DNA of 64,000 bases. Source: Saussurea involucrata (lineage: Eukaryota; Streptophyta; Magnoliopsida; Asterales; Asteraceae). Shown one piece after another: positions 11,638-22,400 of this stretch (position 1 is its first letter; every line of letters begins with the position of its first letter). The notes beneath the pieces are model-generated. The model was not told the DNA's origin, did no database searches, and was given only the letters and a program-made list of their open reading frames with translations. The DNA lies in contig CM066317.1 in assembly GCA_033807775.1 (NCBI GenBank), positions 34,847,870 through 34,911,869 on the forward strand, written 5' to 3'. The position numbers were made by a program, and so were the translations under genes.

Positions 11638-12526
11638 CTCTCACATCAATCAATCCACCTCCTGTATCCTTTACAACTACGTTTCACAAAATCCACCAAA
11701 ACACCCCTAATCCTACTACCAGCTGTCTAAACCAGCTCTCAACATTAGAGAACTTCCATCTAAACACGATTTCACCTATTCTTTATTCACAAAGGATCTA
11801 GGTTTAGGGTTTCTAATTCTATGAACTCCATAGACAACAGATCGGTAGAATTCTAATAACATAAAAGCAAATAACAAAGAACAAATGACAAAGGCCTATA
11901 ATTTTAACATCTATAACAAGACAACACACTTTCAAGTTTCCTCAAAACGGAAAAAACAATCCACTTGATGATCAGCAAACTCAATTCCACAAAACCGGAA
12001 AATTCGGCACGATCCAGAACAAATCGAAACCAGCTACTCGAATTGCACCTCCGGCTGCCGCCGATCGAACAGATAACGTCAGAACCACCAACTCGAGTGG
12101 CGAGTGTGTGTATGTGTGTGAAGGAAGGAAGTCGTCTTCTTCATCTCTTTTGTTGTATGCAAATAGTAAAAACAATTGTAGCTTTTTTTGGTGGCCGAGG
12201 AGACTAAAATGCGCTGGGGGAGGTTGGATGGATCTGGGCCGTTGGTTGGTGGGGTGAGTGGATGGCGCATGTTAGATAGAGAGCAGACGTGGAAGGAAAA
12301 GTGCAAAAAGAGCGCGTGAGAAGATAATGAATTAGGGATAGAGAAGAGTCCACGTCACCAAAAGGAAAGGCCAAGATATTTACAGAATAAGATATGTATC
12401 TTTTGGGATACGTGGGGCCAGGCCCACTTGTGGCCCAACATCAAATCATACATAAAGAGAAAAAAAACAAACATGTTAAATTTAAATCGCATTAAACTCA
12501 AATTATCTAATTTTAAAATAAATAAT
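11638..12526 (-). other. TOC1 5' leader and promoter region
   Basis: Non-coding sequence upstream of the TOC1 start. A CT-rich or GT-rich stretch at 12100-12130 and a G-rich stretch at 12210-12260 probably mark leader and core promoter. A GGCCCA/TGGGCC cluster (about 12233 and 12417-12438) fits TCP-type sites. A T-rich track upstream of the ATG could be the end of a leader intron. All are consensus matches, not proven. Confidence 0.45.
12374..12381 (-). promoter_or_regulatory. Evening-element-like site upstream of TOC1
   Basis: The minus strand reads AAATATCT preceded by T, one base short of the canonical evening element AAAATATCT bound by CCA1/LHY. It lies about 740 bp upstream of the TOC1 start, where a functional evening element is expected for this gene. 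Match and position are seen; function is inferred. Confidence 0.5.
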
Positions 12527-12673
12527 GAATTACACCAATGGTCCATGTGATTTAACTAAATTTTGGATTTGGCTCCTTAAGTACATTATCTACGATAGTG
12601 GTTTCTAACTTATTGATTTATTTTCACTTATGGGTCCCTCAAGTTTAATTTACTTTCACTCATGATCCTCTTA

Positions 12674-14918
12674 TTTTTTTTTTGAAAAGCAACAAATTTT
12701 ATTACCAAACATCACTGTACAAAACCATAAGCCAACACAGCCAGGCCACCCAACAACCAAGCCAGAAACAGAACAACTACAATGTAATTAGACAGCACAC
12801 ACCATGACAACACTACCAAACGGCTGAAACCAAACAGCACAACTGCATAGGCATAGTACCCTTACCGAACTGACCATGAAACAGCAGCCTTAGTCCAGCA
12901 CCGAAATCAGCAGCTTAACCCATCCAGCCCTTTGCAGAATGGAAACGATCCACAACAGCCCCGTATCAGACCCGAATCCTCTCGATGTATCACGAAACGA
13001 AAGCTACAGCCGAAGATCAATAAGAAAGAGAGAGAGAGAGAGCAGTTGTGTTTTGCGAGGATCAAAACGGTCCCTCGATCTCACTATCGACCTGCAGCCA
13101 CAACCTCCACCCTCGTCCCTCCTGCGTCAAGTGTTAGGATCCGTCAACCACCTCGTCCAATCCAAGTCAAACTTTGAATCCCTCCTCTTGATCCATTTGA
13201 ACGATCTTCTTTGAAAATCAAACACGTGGTCGACGATTTTACTGTTCTCTCTTTTGAAAACTACTTTGTTTCTAAAATCCCAAATTAGGTACAAGAATAT
13301 CCATTTCACTCAATTCCAAATCGTCGCATTTTTACCCGTTTGACCGTCTTCTTCTAACAAGTCTTGAACCGATTGCACTCCTTCCAAGTTTCTCCGCCAC
13401 CATCTACCGGTAGTTTGCCAAACCTTGCTCACTTCCGGACACGTCACAAGTGCATGATCCACCGTCTCCGTCATCTCACCACAAGTGGGGCATAAAATCG
13501 AGTCCAAATCCATCCCCAAATTATCCAAAACCGATCTACATGGGATTCGACTTTGTCTCGCCCTCCAAACAAAAATAGCAACCTTTTTTGTACTAATCGT
13601 ATCCATAGAGTAGGCTGATTATTCTTCGTCGATCCTCCCATACCTTGGTCGATTATCTTTCTTAAACTTTTAACATTGAATTCTTTTGTCGTCTCTAACG
13701 CCCACTCCATTTTATCCTTGCGGTTTACGATCGGATGTAAGTCTCTAAGTCTTCGTTCTAATTCTTCCAAGTCGTCCGTTGCCCTTCCTCTTGGTGCCCT
13801 ACTCCACTCCCACTTCCAATGCCAATTTCCTTCGATCCATTCGCCTCTATCCGCCACCGTAGCATCTTTGTTAGTTTTGAGTCAGAAAAGTCTTTGAAAA
13901 TCCTCTTGCAATACATAATTTCCAGCCCACCTTTCTTTCCAAAGTCTTGTTTCCATACCATCCCCAAGCTTTTTGACGAAAGACTTTGAGAAATCCAATC
14001 CTCTGCTGTCCAAAATCGTCCCGATTCGAATAATGGTACTCCACGTTGTACATGCACCCACAAGGTTGCGATAGTTAATCCCGAACCCCCCCTCCTCCCC
14101 ATAAATACTTTTGATGATTTGTACCCAAAAAGCATTCTTTTCCACACGGAATCTCCACCACCACTTCCCCAATAATCCCCAATTGGCCGATTGTAACGAT
14201 CCTATGTTCAAACCTCCCTTTTCAAAACTTCCCACGGTTTTCGCCCAAATCACCCCCGCCCATCCTCTCTTCTCTCCCTCCCCACACCCCCCACCCCAAA
14301 AGAATCTACCTCTCCACTTTTCCATCTCGCTCACCACACCTCTCGGGGCTCGATACAACGAGAAAAAGTACAACGGTAAGCTACCAAGTACCGCTTTGAC
14401 TAACGTTAACCTCCCACCAAATGACAACATTTTCGACTTCCACGAAGCAAGTCTCTTCTTCATTTTTTCGATTGTCGGTTTCCAATGAATCAATATTCTC
14501 ATCGATGCGCCTACCGGAAGACCTAAGTATGTAAACGACAATGTTCCCCACCCGCAACCTACACTACTAGCCCAAGCTTGGATCTCTTCCTTCCTTATTC
14601 CCACACCAAAAATTTGACTTTTTCCCACATTTATTTTCAGCCCCGACATCAACTTAAAACATCTCAAAATTTTCAGCAGATTTTTCAGATTTTCTAAATT
14701 CCATTTGCCGAAAAAGACAACATCGTCGGCATATTGAAGGTGGGAAATTGGTACCTCATTTTTGCCCACCTTGATACCTTCGAAGATACCCTTCTTTACC
14801 GCATCCTCCATCAAAATATGCAAGTTTTCGGCCACTGATAGAAAGAGAAAGGGAGCAAGGGGATCCCCTTGTCTCAATCATTTACCCATAACAAACTCTT
14901 TCGTGGGACTACCGTTGG
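12674..14918 (-). mobile_element. 5'-truncated L1-type LINE
   Basis: A poly(A) tail appears as a T run at 12674-12683. TCCTCTTA at 12666-12673 and 14919-14926 forms a direct repeat consistent with a target-site duplication. The body holds the C-terminal half of a LINE reverse transcriptase and a zinc-binding C-terminal domain. The endonuclease and the N-terminal half of the RT are absent, as usual for incomplete target-primed reverse transcription. Confidence 0.82.
13127..14910 (-). pseudogene. LINE ORF2 remnant: reverse transcriptase C-half and zf-RVT domain
   Basis: Read on the minus strand, RQGDPLAP and the catalytic LQYADDVVFF are the RT palm motifs. They are followed by FGGRLTLVKAVLGSLPLYF and a W-rich connecting region typical of plant L1 ORF2. 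A frameshift near 13870 and another near 13600 break it. Further down CPTCGE...ETVDHALVTCP is the zf-RVT cysteine/histidine cluster. An in-frame TGA lies just upstream of RQGDPLAP and a TAG at about 13310. The protein is dead; it belongs to the truncated LINE and not to the host. Confidence 0.85.
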
Positions 14919-15296
14919 TCCTCTTATGTTTAACATAAACAGGACCATGAATAAAAGTAAATCAAAAGGTTAAGGACCACCATCGTAGATGGTGTACTTT
15001 ATGGACCAAGTCTAAATTTTGGCTAAACCACAAGAACCACTTGTGTAATTCACTCTAAAATAAATATTGATTAACTTTGTGAAAAATCAACTTTTAAAAA
15101 TTTGAATATTCAAGAACTAACTGTTAAAAATATTTTATTTTAAACAATAAAATTAAAGTCAACTTTAATCTTTTCCATTTATTTGAGTTAAAGTTGGTTT
15201 TTAAAATAGAATAAATAAAAAAAATCTTTTTTTTACAATCTATTTAAATAAAACAGAATACCGACAGCTTTTCATATGTTACATATTATTTAAATA

Positions 15297-15610
15297 GATG
15301 AAGATTCAAACGAGGAGCGTATCTATTTACGAGAAACGCGAGTAGCGCCTTCCATGTACTGGATCACATGTGATCCACTACTCCCGAAAAAATCGGGTAG
15401 CGGGCGACCTGGTTCGCGAGTCGCGTGGAAGTCGCCCGGATCACATGTGATTTTAGGCGTGAATCACATGTGATCGACTACATGGGCGGAAGCCCCCCGA
15501 TCAAGTGTGAATCACATGTGATTTTGTACGTGAATCACATGTGATTCAGTACATGTGCGGTATTCCTCGTATTTTCTTAAATTGTTACGCTCCTCGTTTA
15601 AATCCGCCTC
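15297..15610. mobile_element. Mutator-type MITE with palindrome array
   Basis: The ends pair over about 25 bp with few mismatches: left GATGAAGATTCAAACGAGG and right, reverse-complemented, GAGGCGGATTTAAACGAGG. TATTTAAATA flanks both sides (15287-15296 and 15611-15620), a 10-bp target duplication fitting Mutator elements. The caveat is that this decamer is itself palindromic. The interior has no ORF but carries five ATCACATGTGAT palindromes. Confidence 0.7.
15363..15545. repeat. Five copies of ATCACATGTGAT
   Basis: Perfect 12-bp palindromes start at 15363, 15440, 15463, 15511 and 15534. Two pairs are spaced exactly 23 bp. Each contains the CACATGTG E-box-like core. A degenerate GATCAAGTGTGA lies at about 15499. 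Confidence 0.95.
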
Positions 15611-15750
15611 TATTTAAATAACCATTGATCTTTTCACGCTTCAATTACATATTCATTTTACATTCATAGACTTATGCTATCATCATTTAAAAAAATGTAA
15701 TATCAATACGATATTAGTTTGATGAAAAAAAAGTAATAACTAAAGGGTGT

Positions 15751-16708
15751 TACTATTCATACCCCCTCGCCATTTTTCATACCCCTGCCATTTTTGTCGG
15801 CCACCTCCTCCTCTCACAATACCAAATTCAAATTACATATTTACAATTTATACCCCTGAAGTTATATAATTAATTTACTTTATACCTTTTACATTTCTAA
15901 TTTTCATTTTATACCTTTATTATATTAATACATAAAATCGTATATTAGCTAAAATACGTTAAAAAAATACGTATTAATTTTAACAATTTACACCATGATA
16001 ATCGTCTCTTCGATACGTTCGAAATGAGCCTAATATTGAATTTTTTGGAATAAAAAGTATTTTTGTTTATAAATGCGACATCACGGGTTGGCGGGTTGGG
16101 TCGGTTTGGCTTGAGGTTAACCCGTTATCAACCCAATATATGCGGGTTGGTGAAAAATAATATCGATTATACATCGGGTTGGCTCGGTTTGAGACTCGTG
16201 TAAATGATAACGGGTTAAACCGCATACGTATTTTTTCATGGGTTGATAACGGGTTAACCCCAAGCCAAACCGAGCCAACCCGATGTATAATCGATATTAT
16301 TTTTCACCAACCCGCATATATTGGGTTGATAACGGGTTAACTTCAAGCCAAACCGACCCAACCCGCCAACCCGTGATGTCGCATTTATAAACAAAAATAC
16401 TTTTTATTCCAAAAAATTCAATATTAGGCTCATTTCGAGCGTATCGAAGAGACGATTATCATGGTGTAAATTGTTAAAATTAATACGTATTTTTTAACGT
16501 ATTTTAGCTAATATACGATTTTATGTATTAATATAATAAAGGTATAAAATGAAAATTAGAAATGTAAAAGGTATAAAGTAAATTAATTATATAACTTCAG
16601 GGGTATAAACTGTAAATATGTAATTTGAATTTGGTATTGTGAGAGGAGGAGGTGGCCGACAAATGTGGGAGGGGGGGTATGAAATATGGCAGGGGGTATG
16701 AATAGTAA
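15751..16708. repeat. 440-bp inverted repeat (internal foldback of the left MULE end)
   Basis: Arm 15751-16190 and arm 16267-16708 are near-identical reverse complements around a 76-bp loop (16191-16266). The inner arm lacks only the last few terminal bases of the element. Within each arm are further GGGTTAACCCGTTATC-like inverted motifs. A transcript through this region would be a near-perfect long hairpin. Confidence 0.92.
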
Positions 16709-16895
16709 GAATCGATCATTCATCATCACGGGTGTTTTGTCTTTGAGTTTTGTAAGAATCATTCATCACGGGTGAATAGAAAATTTTCAATATATAGTCC
16801 TCTCAATCTTTCCTTCTCTCACTCTCACTCTAACTCTCTCCCTCTCCCTCTCACTCTCTCCCTCTCTCACTCTAACTCTCTCCCTCTATATATCC

Positions 16896-16898
<3 letters not shown>

Positions 16899-16932
<34 letters not shown>
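16899..16932. repeat. (AT)n microsatellite
   Basis: A pure AT run lies just upstream of the transposase start, following a CT-rich tract at 16800-16885. Confidence 0.9.
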
Positions 16933-16939
<7 letters not shown>

Positions 16940-16953
16940 TATCAAAGTTGCAG

Positions 16954-18720
16954 ATGACAAACATGGGAGAAGATTTGACACGAACACTAGAATTTGTCAC
17001 CGACCAGGTACAATATTATGATAACTAACATTTAGATTTATTAATACTTACGTGGACAAGTGAAAGTTATAACAAAATATAATAATTTCAGGTGTTCAGT
17101 TCTCGAGAAGAAATTACTGCATGGGTGCACAGTGTAGGACGTTCGGTTGGTTGTGTTGTTATTACCAAAAGATCAAAGTCTTATCCAAATGACGTTGTTT
17201 ATAAAGTCGTGTTTATGTGAACATGGTGGGGTTTACAAAAGTAAGAAAGCTTCCAGTCGTGATACTGGAACAAGAAAGTTTAAGAACAAGAAAGTTTAAT
17301 TGCCCATTTGAGTTGATAGCGCTACGTTCGGCTAAGCATAATTGGTGGACGTTGAGGGTGAAATGTGATACACATAATCATGCCCTTGCCCAATATATGG
17401 AGGGCCACGCATATGCAATGCGGCTAAACGAGGGTGAACTTCAACTAGTTGAAGATTTATCAGCCCAACATGTCAAGCCACGATACATTTTATCCACGTT
17501 AAAGGGTAGAAATGTGGAAAATGCATCTACGTCAAAAACAATATACAATGAAGTTAAAAAGATTAAAACAAAAAACGATGCAGGAAGACAAAAAATGCAG
17601 GTTATTTTGGATTTTTTTAAGGAAAATACTTATGATTTTGAGACTCGTGTAAATGACGAAACAAACGAGTTGGAAGATTTATTCTTCATTCATCCAAAAT
17701 CATTGGAGCTTTGGCGTGCATTCCCACAAGTGTTGGTCATCGATGCCACCTATAAAACAAATAGGTACCGTAATATGCATGTGTATTATATTAATGTTTA
17801 TATTATTATTTTGTTTAATATTATTATTTTGTCTATGATCCAGGTTCGACATGCCTCTTCTTGAGATAGTTGGTGTAACATCAAACAACAAGACATTTTG
17901 CATAGCATTTGTTTTCATGCATCAAGAAAAGAAATCAAATTATATTTGGGCGTTAGAATGTTTAAAGTCCAAAATATACGATAACCTTTACCCCGGTGTC
18001 ATAGTCACAGACAGAGAGTTGTCTTTGATTAATGCATGCAAAGTGGTATTTCCGGATGCCAAAAGATTGATTTGTATATGGCACATCTACACCAATATTC
18101 TGAAACATTGTAAACCGCAGATACACGATACACGATCGTGGAATTCTTTTTATCATGCATGGATGCAGTTACTTGAATCTCCAAATCAAGAACTGTACAC
18201 ATACAATTTGGTACAACTTCAAGAAACGTTGCTCAATTATCCATGTATTCTTGATATAAGATAGTTTAACCATTATTACTAAAGATATTGATATATATAT
18301 ATATATTTGTTATATTTTTCAGGTGTTTTCGATTACCTGAATAACGTGTGGTTGATGTCATATAAGGAAATGTTTGTGTCTGCTTGGGTTGATCAATTTT
18401 TACATTTTGGAAATCACACAACAAAGAACATTTGCGGTCTTTCGAGACTAACGTATTTTCTGAAAATTGTGGTTGTATAATGCGAACAAGTCATGGATTA
18501 CCATGTGCGCATGAACAAGCACTATATACATGTCAAGACGTATCCATTCCACTTGATGCGATCGACGTATTTTGGAAAAAAACTTGATTTCTCACCATGT
18601 GCGTCCGCACAAGATGATGATATTCAATGTGATGACGAAGTACATATGTTTAGAGAAAATTTTAATAAACAATCAATTCCTGGTCGTAAAACCTTGCTAA
18701 AAAGGTTAAAAAATATATAA
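16954..18720 (+). pseudogene. MULE transposase, FAR1-like, multiply broken
   Basis: Would have catalysed excision and insertion of the element. Exon 1 is 16954-17007, exon 2 starts at 17092 with VFSSREEITAWV (FAR1-type N-terminal domain), and an intron lies at 17765-17843. The MULE catalytic core shows VLVIDATYKTNR before that intron, then DMPLLEIVGVTS and VIVTDRELSLINA, carrying two of the DDE acidic residues. A SWIM-type zinc finger (CGCIMRTSHGLPCAHE) lies near 18470-18520. Breaks seen: a frameshift near 17215, a perfect 16-bp tandem duplication at 17268-17299, a stop near 18262, and a deletion between the core and the SWIM finger near 18430. The protein cannot be made. The OTU ORF follows two bases after the last stop. 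Confidence 0.85.
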
Positions 18721-18722
18721 TA

Positions 18723-19547
18723 ATGCCATCAAAACCGTTGTTTGATGAACCCTCGGCTCATAGAACCACTCGTGGACGTCCTTCTCAAAAGAATCAAGCT
18801 CTACAGAAAAAGATTCCTGAAGACCCTCGTAGACGCAGTTGTTCTAACGCGCCGACATTTATCAACTCTCAAGGTTTTGCTCATCAAGAATCAGCGAGCC
18901 ATAGCTCCTACTTCCCACGACAACCCACCCCCCCAAATCCATATCTTAATCAAATCCCGAGTTTATTTCATCCATACATCACACAAATACAAGATGTATT
19001 GGGCGATGGAAATTGTGGATTTCGAGCCATATCTACTTGTCTGGGTGGTGATGAAGACCAATGGGATGATATCCGCAGAGAGTTAATTGCTGAACTAACT
19101 GAGTATCAACCGTATTACTCTTTTGTGATTGGCAGCGACGAGTGTCAAAGAATTAACGAAGCGTTGAATTTTTTCCAGAAGGGCGTCTTTGCACCAGAAA
19201 GGCATTGGATTGTTATGCCTGAAATGGGAATTCTAGCTGCTTCAAGGTTCAATGTCATACTACATATTCTCAATATGGCAGGTAATGTGACATACTTACC
19301 ATTCAGGATGCCACCGCCGTCATCATCCAAACACGTGTCAATTGCAATAGTGCATGTTAATGGTAATCATTACATAAAAGTGGTATTAAACGGAGAATAC
19401 CCAATGCCCACACTCACAACCCATTGGGAACATTGTCGATTTCCAGTTGCTAGTACATGGATCGACCCATACAGACGTAGATTAGATATGTATAAAGAAT
19501 ATATAGAACGTACTCGTACTCGTGAATATATTGATTTAAATGAGTAA
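18723..19547 (+). CDS. OTU-type cysteine protease ORF carried by the MULE
   Basis: 274 residues. A basic, proline-rich linker (about 1-80) precedes an OTU fold. The catalytic motif is DGNCGFRAIS with Cys at residue 98, and the candidate catalytic His is H216 in VNGNHYIKV. OTU proteases usually cleave ubiquitin or ubiquitin-like conjugates; substrate here is unknown. The linker TTRGRPSQK resembles an AT-hook and the tail commonly found after MULE SWIM fingers, so this is probably the C-terminal part of a transposase-OTU fusion now separated by a frame change at 18718-18722. Unlike the transposase this part has no stop or frameshift. It could also be a chance survivor; expression is not shown. 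Confidence 0.75.
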   Translation: MPSKPLFDEPSAHRTTRGRPSQKNQALQKKIPEDPRRRSCSNAPTFINSQGFAHQESASHSSYFPRQPTPPNPYLNQIPSLFHPYITQIQDVLGDGNCGFRAISTCLGGDEDQWDDIRRELIAELTEYQPYYSFVIGSDECQRINEALNFFQKGVFAPERHWIVMPEMGILAASRFNVILHILNMAGNVTYLPFRMPPPSSSKHVSIAIVHVNGNHYIKVVLNGEYPMPTLTTHWEHCRFPVASTWIDPYRRRLDMYKEYIERTRTREYIDLNE

Positions 19548-20007
19548 TCAAAGTTGGAATTTGTTGGAATAAAAAATATATTTTTAACGTATTTTAGTTA
19601 ATATTGAGCTCATTTCGAAATAATATAATTAAATAAAAAAATAAGAAGGTATCGACGAATAACAATATAAAAAAATAACGTAAACGTATGACGCATAATA
19701 ATATAATTAAATAAAAAAATCAATATTAGGCTCATTTCGAAGGTATCGACGAGACGATTATAATGGTCTAACTTATTAAAATTAAAAAGTATTTTTTTAA
19801 CGTATTTTAGTTAATATACAATTATATGTGTTAATATAATAAAAAATGTAAAATGATAAATAGAAAACTAAAAGGTATAAAGTAAATTAATTATATAAGT
19901 ATAAGGGGGTAAAATGTAAATTTAAAATAAAAAATAAAAAAATAAGTATGTGAGGGAGGGGGTATACGAATGTGGCAGGGGGTAGGATTAGAATTTCCCT
20001 AACTAAA

Positions 20008-21242
20008 TACCTAATAAAGCTTCTAAGATCACTTAGTACAATGAAATTTCAACACAATTTCACGTCAGCTTTACAATTATCTTGAAATTACCCTTCGCTA
20101 TAATAATTTTCAACCACTTTCTAAAATGACACTTTATCATAAAAAACTATATTTTAATCAAATAAGAACAAAACTACAATTAAAATTTCTTTACTAATTT
20201 ATACGAAATATTTTATTAATTAAATAATTATAATAAAAAAATTAATTAAATAAAATATTCAATTTATAAAACATCAAATTAAATTACAAAGTAAAAATAT
20301 TACGTTGTTAATACGTCAATTCTTGAGGAGGTGTCAACTCTTCTTCCCGCCCATCGGGAAGGAAAGCCTCGAAAGATAAAGGTAAAAAAAGCTCTTTATT
20401 AATAGGTTCTATCGAAAACGAACAAGTGACAATTTAGAACGCCTGAATATTGAAAAAAAATCAGGTGATGAGACAATTCCATACATCATTTGTGGAAACA
20501 GAAAAAACATAAGAAAAAACGAGAAAAACGGAAAATGATCATGAAGTTGATGGAAATAGATCACACAACAATGAGCGAACCACGACGAACATTGTACAAA
20601 CATCAACTTCAAGAACTTTTAAACGATTGTATTTTGATTATGTAATTTATTTAATTGTATTTTAATATAAATTATATTTTGCATTTTTAATATTTGTTAA
20701 TATTAACAAAAAATAAACTATTCATACATTTGTTCATAAACATACTCTACAAAACATCTCAAAACATGATGTGACATAAATCAATTTCTAATTTAGAAAT
20801 CGTTACCTATAATTTCTTATATTATTTATTATCACATCAACAAAAAGTACCGATTTGACGATTGCAATTGCCAAAAACCAATTTCTAATTTAGAAATCAT
20901 ATTCACAACCACCATAATTTTAAAAATAGAAATCCTATGTGGCGCATTTGCAATTGATTTGCAATTCAATTGCAATCACCGTAGTGGATGGTCTAATAGT
21001 TATTATTAGATAAATCGGTAATTTAAAATTATAAAAATTTAACATCTTATTTTAAGAAGGTTTAAAAAATGTGTAATCTTTTAATTGTAAACTTGAAAGA
21101 TGTTAAAAGGATAGTTTAATGGCTTGATTGCTAAGAACAGCCGTTGGTCTGACTAGTTTTTAACCTATTTCGGGTTTGATGATTAGGGATACATAAAAAT
21201 TTGGATGATGACGGATGAAAATATGGAAATTCGGTCAGTTAC
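20008..21242. other. AT-rich intergenic DNA
   Basis: No gene is visible. It has a 7-bp-arm hairpin CTTCCCG/CGGGAAG at about 20343 and two copies of a 17-bp palindrome, ATTTCTAATTTAGAAAT, near 20787 and 20881. The segment ending GTGGATGGTCTAA near 20995 looks like a MITE end, but no partner was found. Confidence 0.5.
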
Positions 21243-22400
21243 TGTAACACCCCGAAAATTTTAACTTCATTTATCAACTTAATTTTTTGGGAAGATACGT
21301 TTTAAGATTTGGAAATTGCACGAAAGGACCCTTTGGACCCATAGCATCGAGTTTGGCTCGACAGGAAAAGAGATGGTCGAAGATCGGGCTCGGTACAAGG
21401 GCCCCGACTATGCCCGGCAATTGTGACATGGTCACTCTCGCCCATAATGTACCGAAAGTGGGGGAGGACCAGCGACTATGCCACACGATTGTGACATGGT
21501 CACTCTCGTGGTGGCAATGTCGCGCGAGTTGTACCATGTGGTAGGAAGCGCGGGCGATCATGCCCCGCGACTATGCCACTGGGCATAGTCGCACGTCACT
21601 GTCGTCGGGAAGCTGCTTTGGTATAAAACCGGGACTTTCGGGATTTTAGCTCATTTTTGTGTTAGAAGGCATTTGGGGCCGATTTTCCTCTCCTCTCAAG
21701 GTAGGGTTTCAACCTCCATAGCTCCCTTCCATCAATTTTGGTAGTTGGGTGTATTTGTGATCATTTATTGTGGATTTTAGGGTTACAATCTCATTAATTG
21801 CAAGGTTCTCTACCTCTCATCCAAGAATCAACTTCATCCATCTCATTTTAGGGTTTGTGCCTCTATAAACCCTCTAAGGTGAGTCTATCTCTTACTCACA
21901 ACTTACACACATGTTTACAATGATTTTTAAACCTCTTAACACCTTCTTTTCCTTGTTTCATGGTTTATACATTTGACCTAGAAATGGGTATTGATGGATT
22001 TTACGGTTTTGATAGATAAAATGGTTTGAAAAGATGAAATGTATGATACTTCTTGGTTCTACTAGTTTATCATACATGTGTAAAACCTTTGTCAAGAAAA
22101 TATGATTTTGACCATTTTAGGTCAAAGTCTAGAGTTTGAAGTATTTAGGGGTTTTCTAAAATAGAGAAGTAATTCCTTGATATTACTATAAAATTTAATT
22201 ATGTGATAGTACCCTTATTGGCTTATGTGCTAGTCTTGATTTATTAAGTTTGAGTGTAATGGATCCATAGGCACTAGAGTCGTTATACACGATGTGGAAT
22301 GCTAGTTTTCCACATCGTAGCACGGAATAGGCATCAGGATTCATGATAAGTAAGATGTGGGCCTATACGGTCGGGCATCGTCTCATGAGCAATAAACCCT
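21243..22400 (+). repeat. Element A: 5' LTR (truncated) of a Ty3/gypsy element
   Basis: Begins TGTAACACCCCG, the common start of plant gypsy LTRs. A TATAAAA at about 21620 fits a promoter. Dyad motifs include GTGACATGGTCAC twice (within 21424-21508) and an 11-bp-arm hairpin at 21567-21592. A splice-donor consensus AAG|GTGAGT lies at 21878/21879. The LTR runs without a clear end into pol sequence near 22400, so its 3' part, primer site, gag and most of pol are deleted. Confidence 0.6.

Larger units (their letters stand above)
12527..15051. mobile_element. Palindromic MITE split by a LINE
   Basis: The flanks of the LINE are inverted copies of each other. The left arm (12527-12673) starts GAATTACACCAATGG and the right arm (14927-15051) ends TTGTGTAATTC; the match continues for over 100 bp, including ATCTACGAT and GATTTA/TAAATC blocks. 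Without the LINE the element would be about 270 bp and almost wholly palindromic. No target duplication is clear. Confidence 0.6.
15745..19999 (+). mobile_element. Mutator-like element with FAR1-type transposase and OTU ORF
   Basis: The element starts GGGTGTTACTATTCATACCC and ends, reverse-complemented, GGGAAATTCTAATCCTACCC. It is flanked by TAACTAAA on both sides (15737-15744 and 20000-20007), an 8-bp target duplication. The terminal repeats are several hundred bp long (right copy about 19560-19999). Between them lie an inverted second copy of the left end, a broken transposase and an intact OTU ORF. Length is 4255 bp. The left end and its inverted copy are much closer to each other than either is to the right end. 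Confidence 0.85.

Noticed and set aside
14111..14488. Plus-strand ORF of 125 codons
   Set aside because: Antisense shadow of the LINE reverse transcriptase.
15363..15545. CRISPR-like array
   Set aside because: Short palindromes with irregular spacing inside a MITE of a plant genome; no spacers of constant length.
20409..20612. Minus-strand ORF of 67 codons
   Set aside because: No conserved motif, AT-rich intergenic DNA, no splice or neighbour support.
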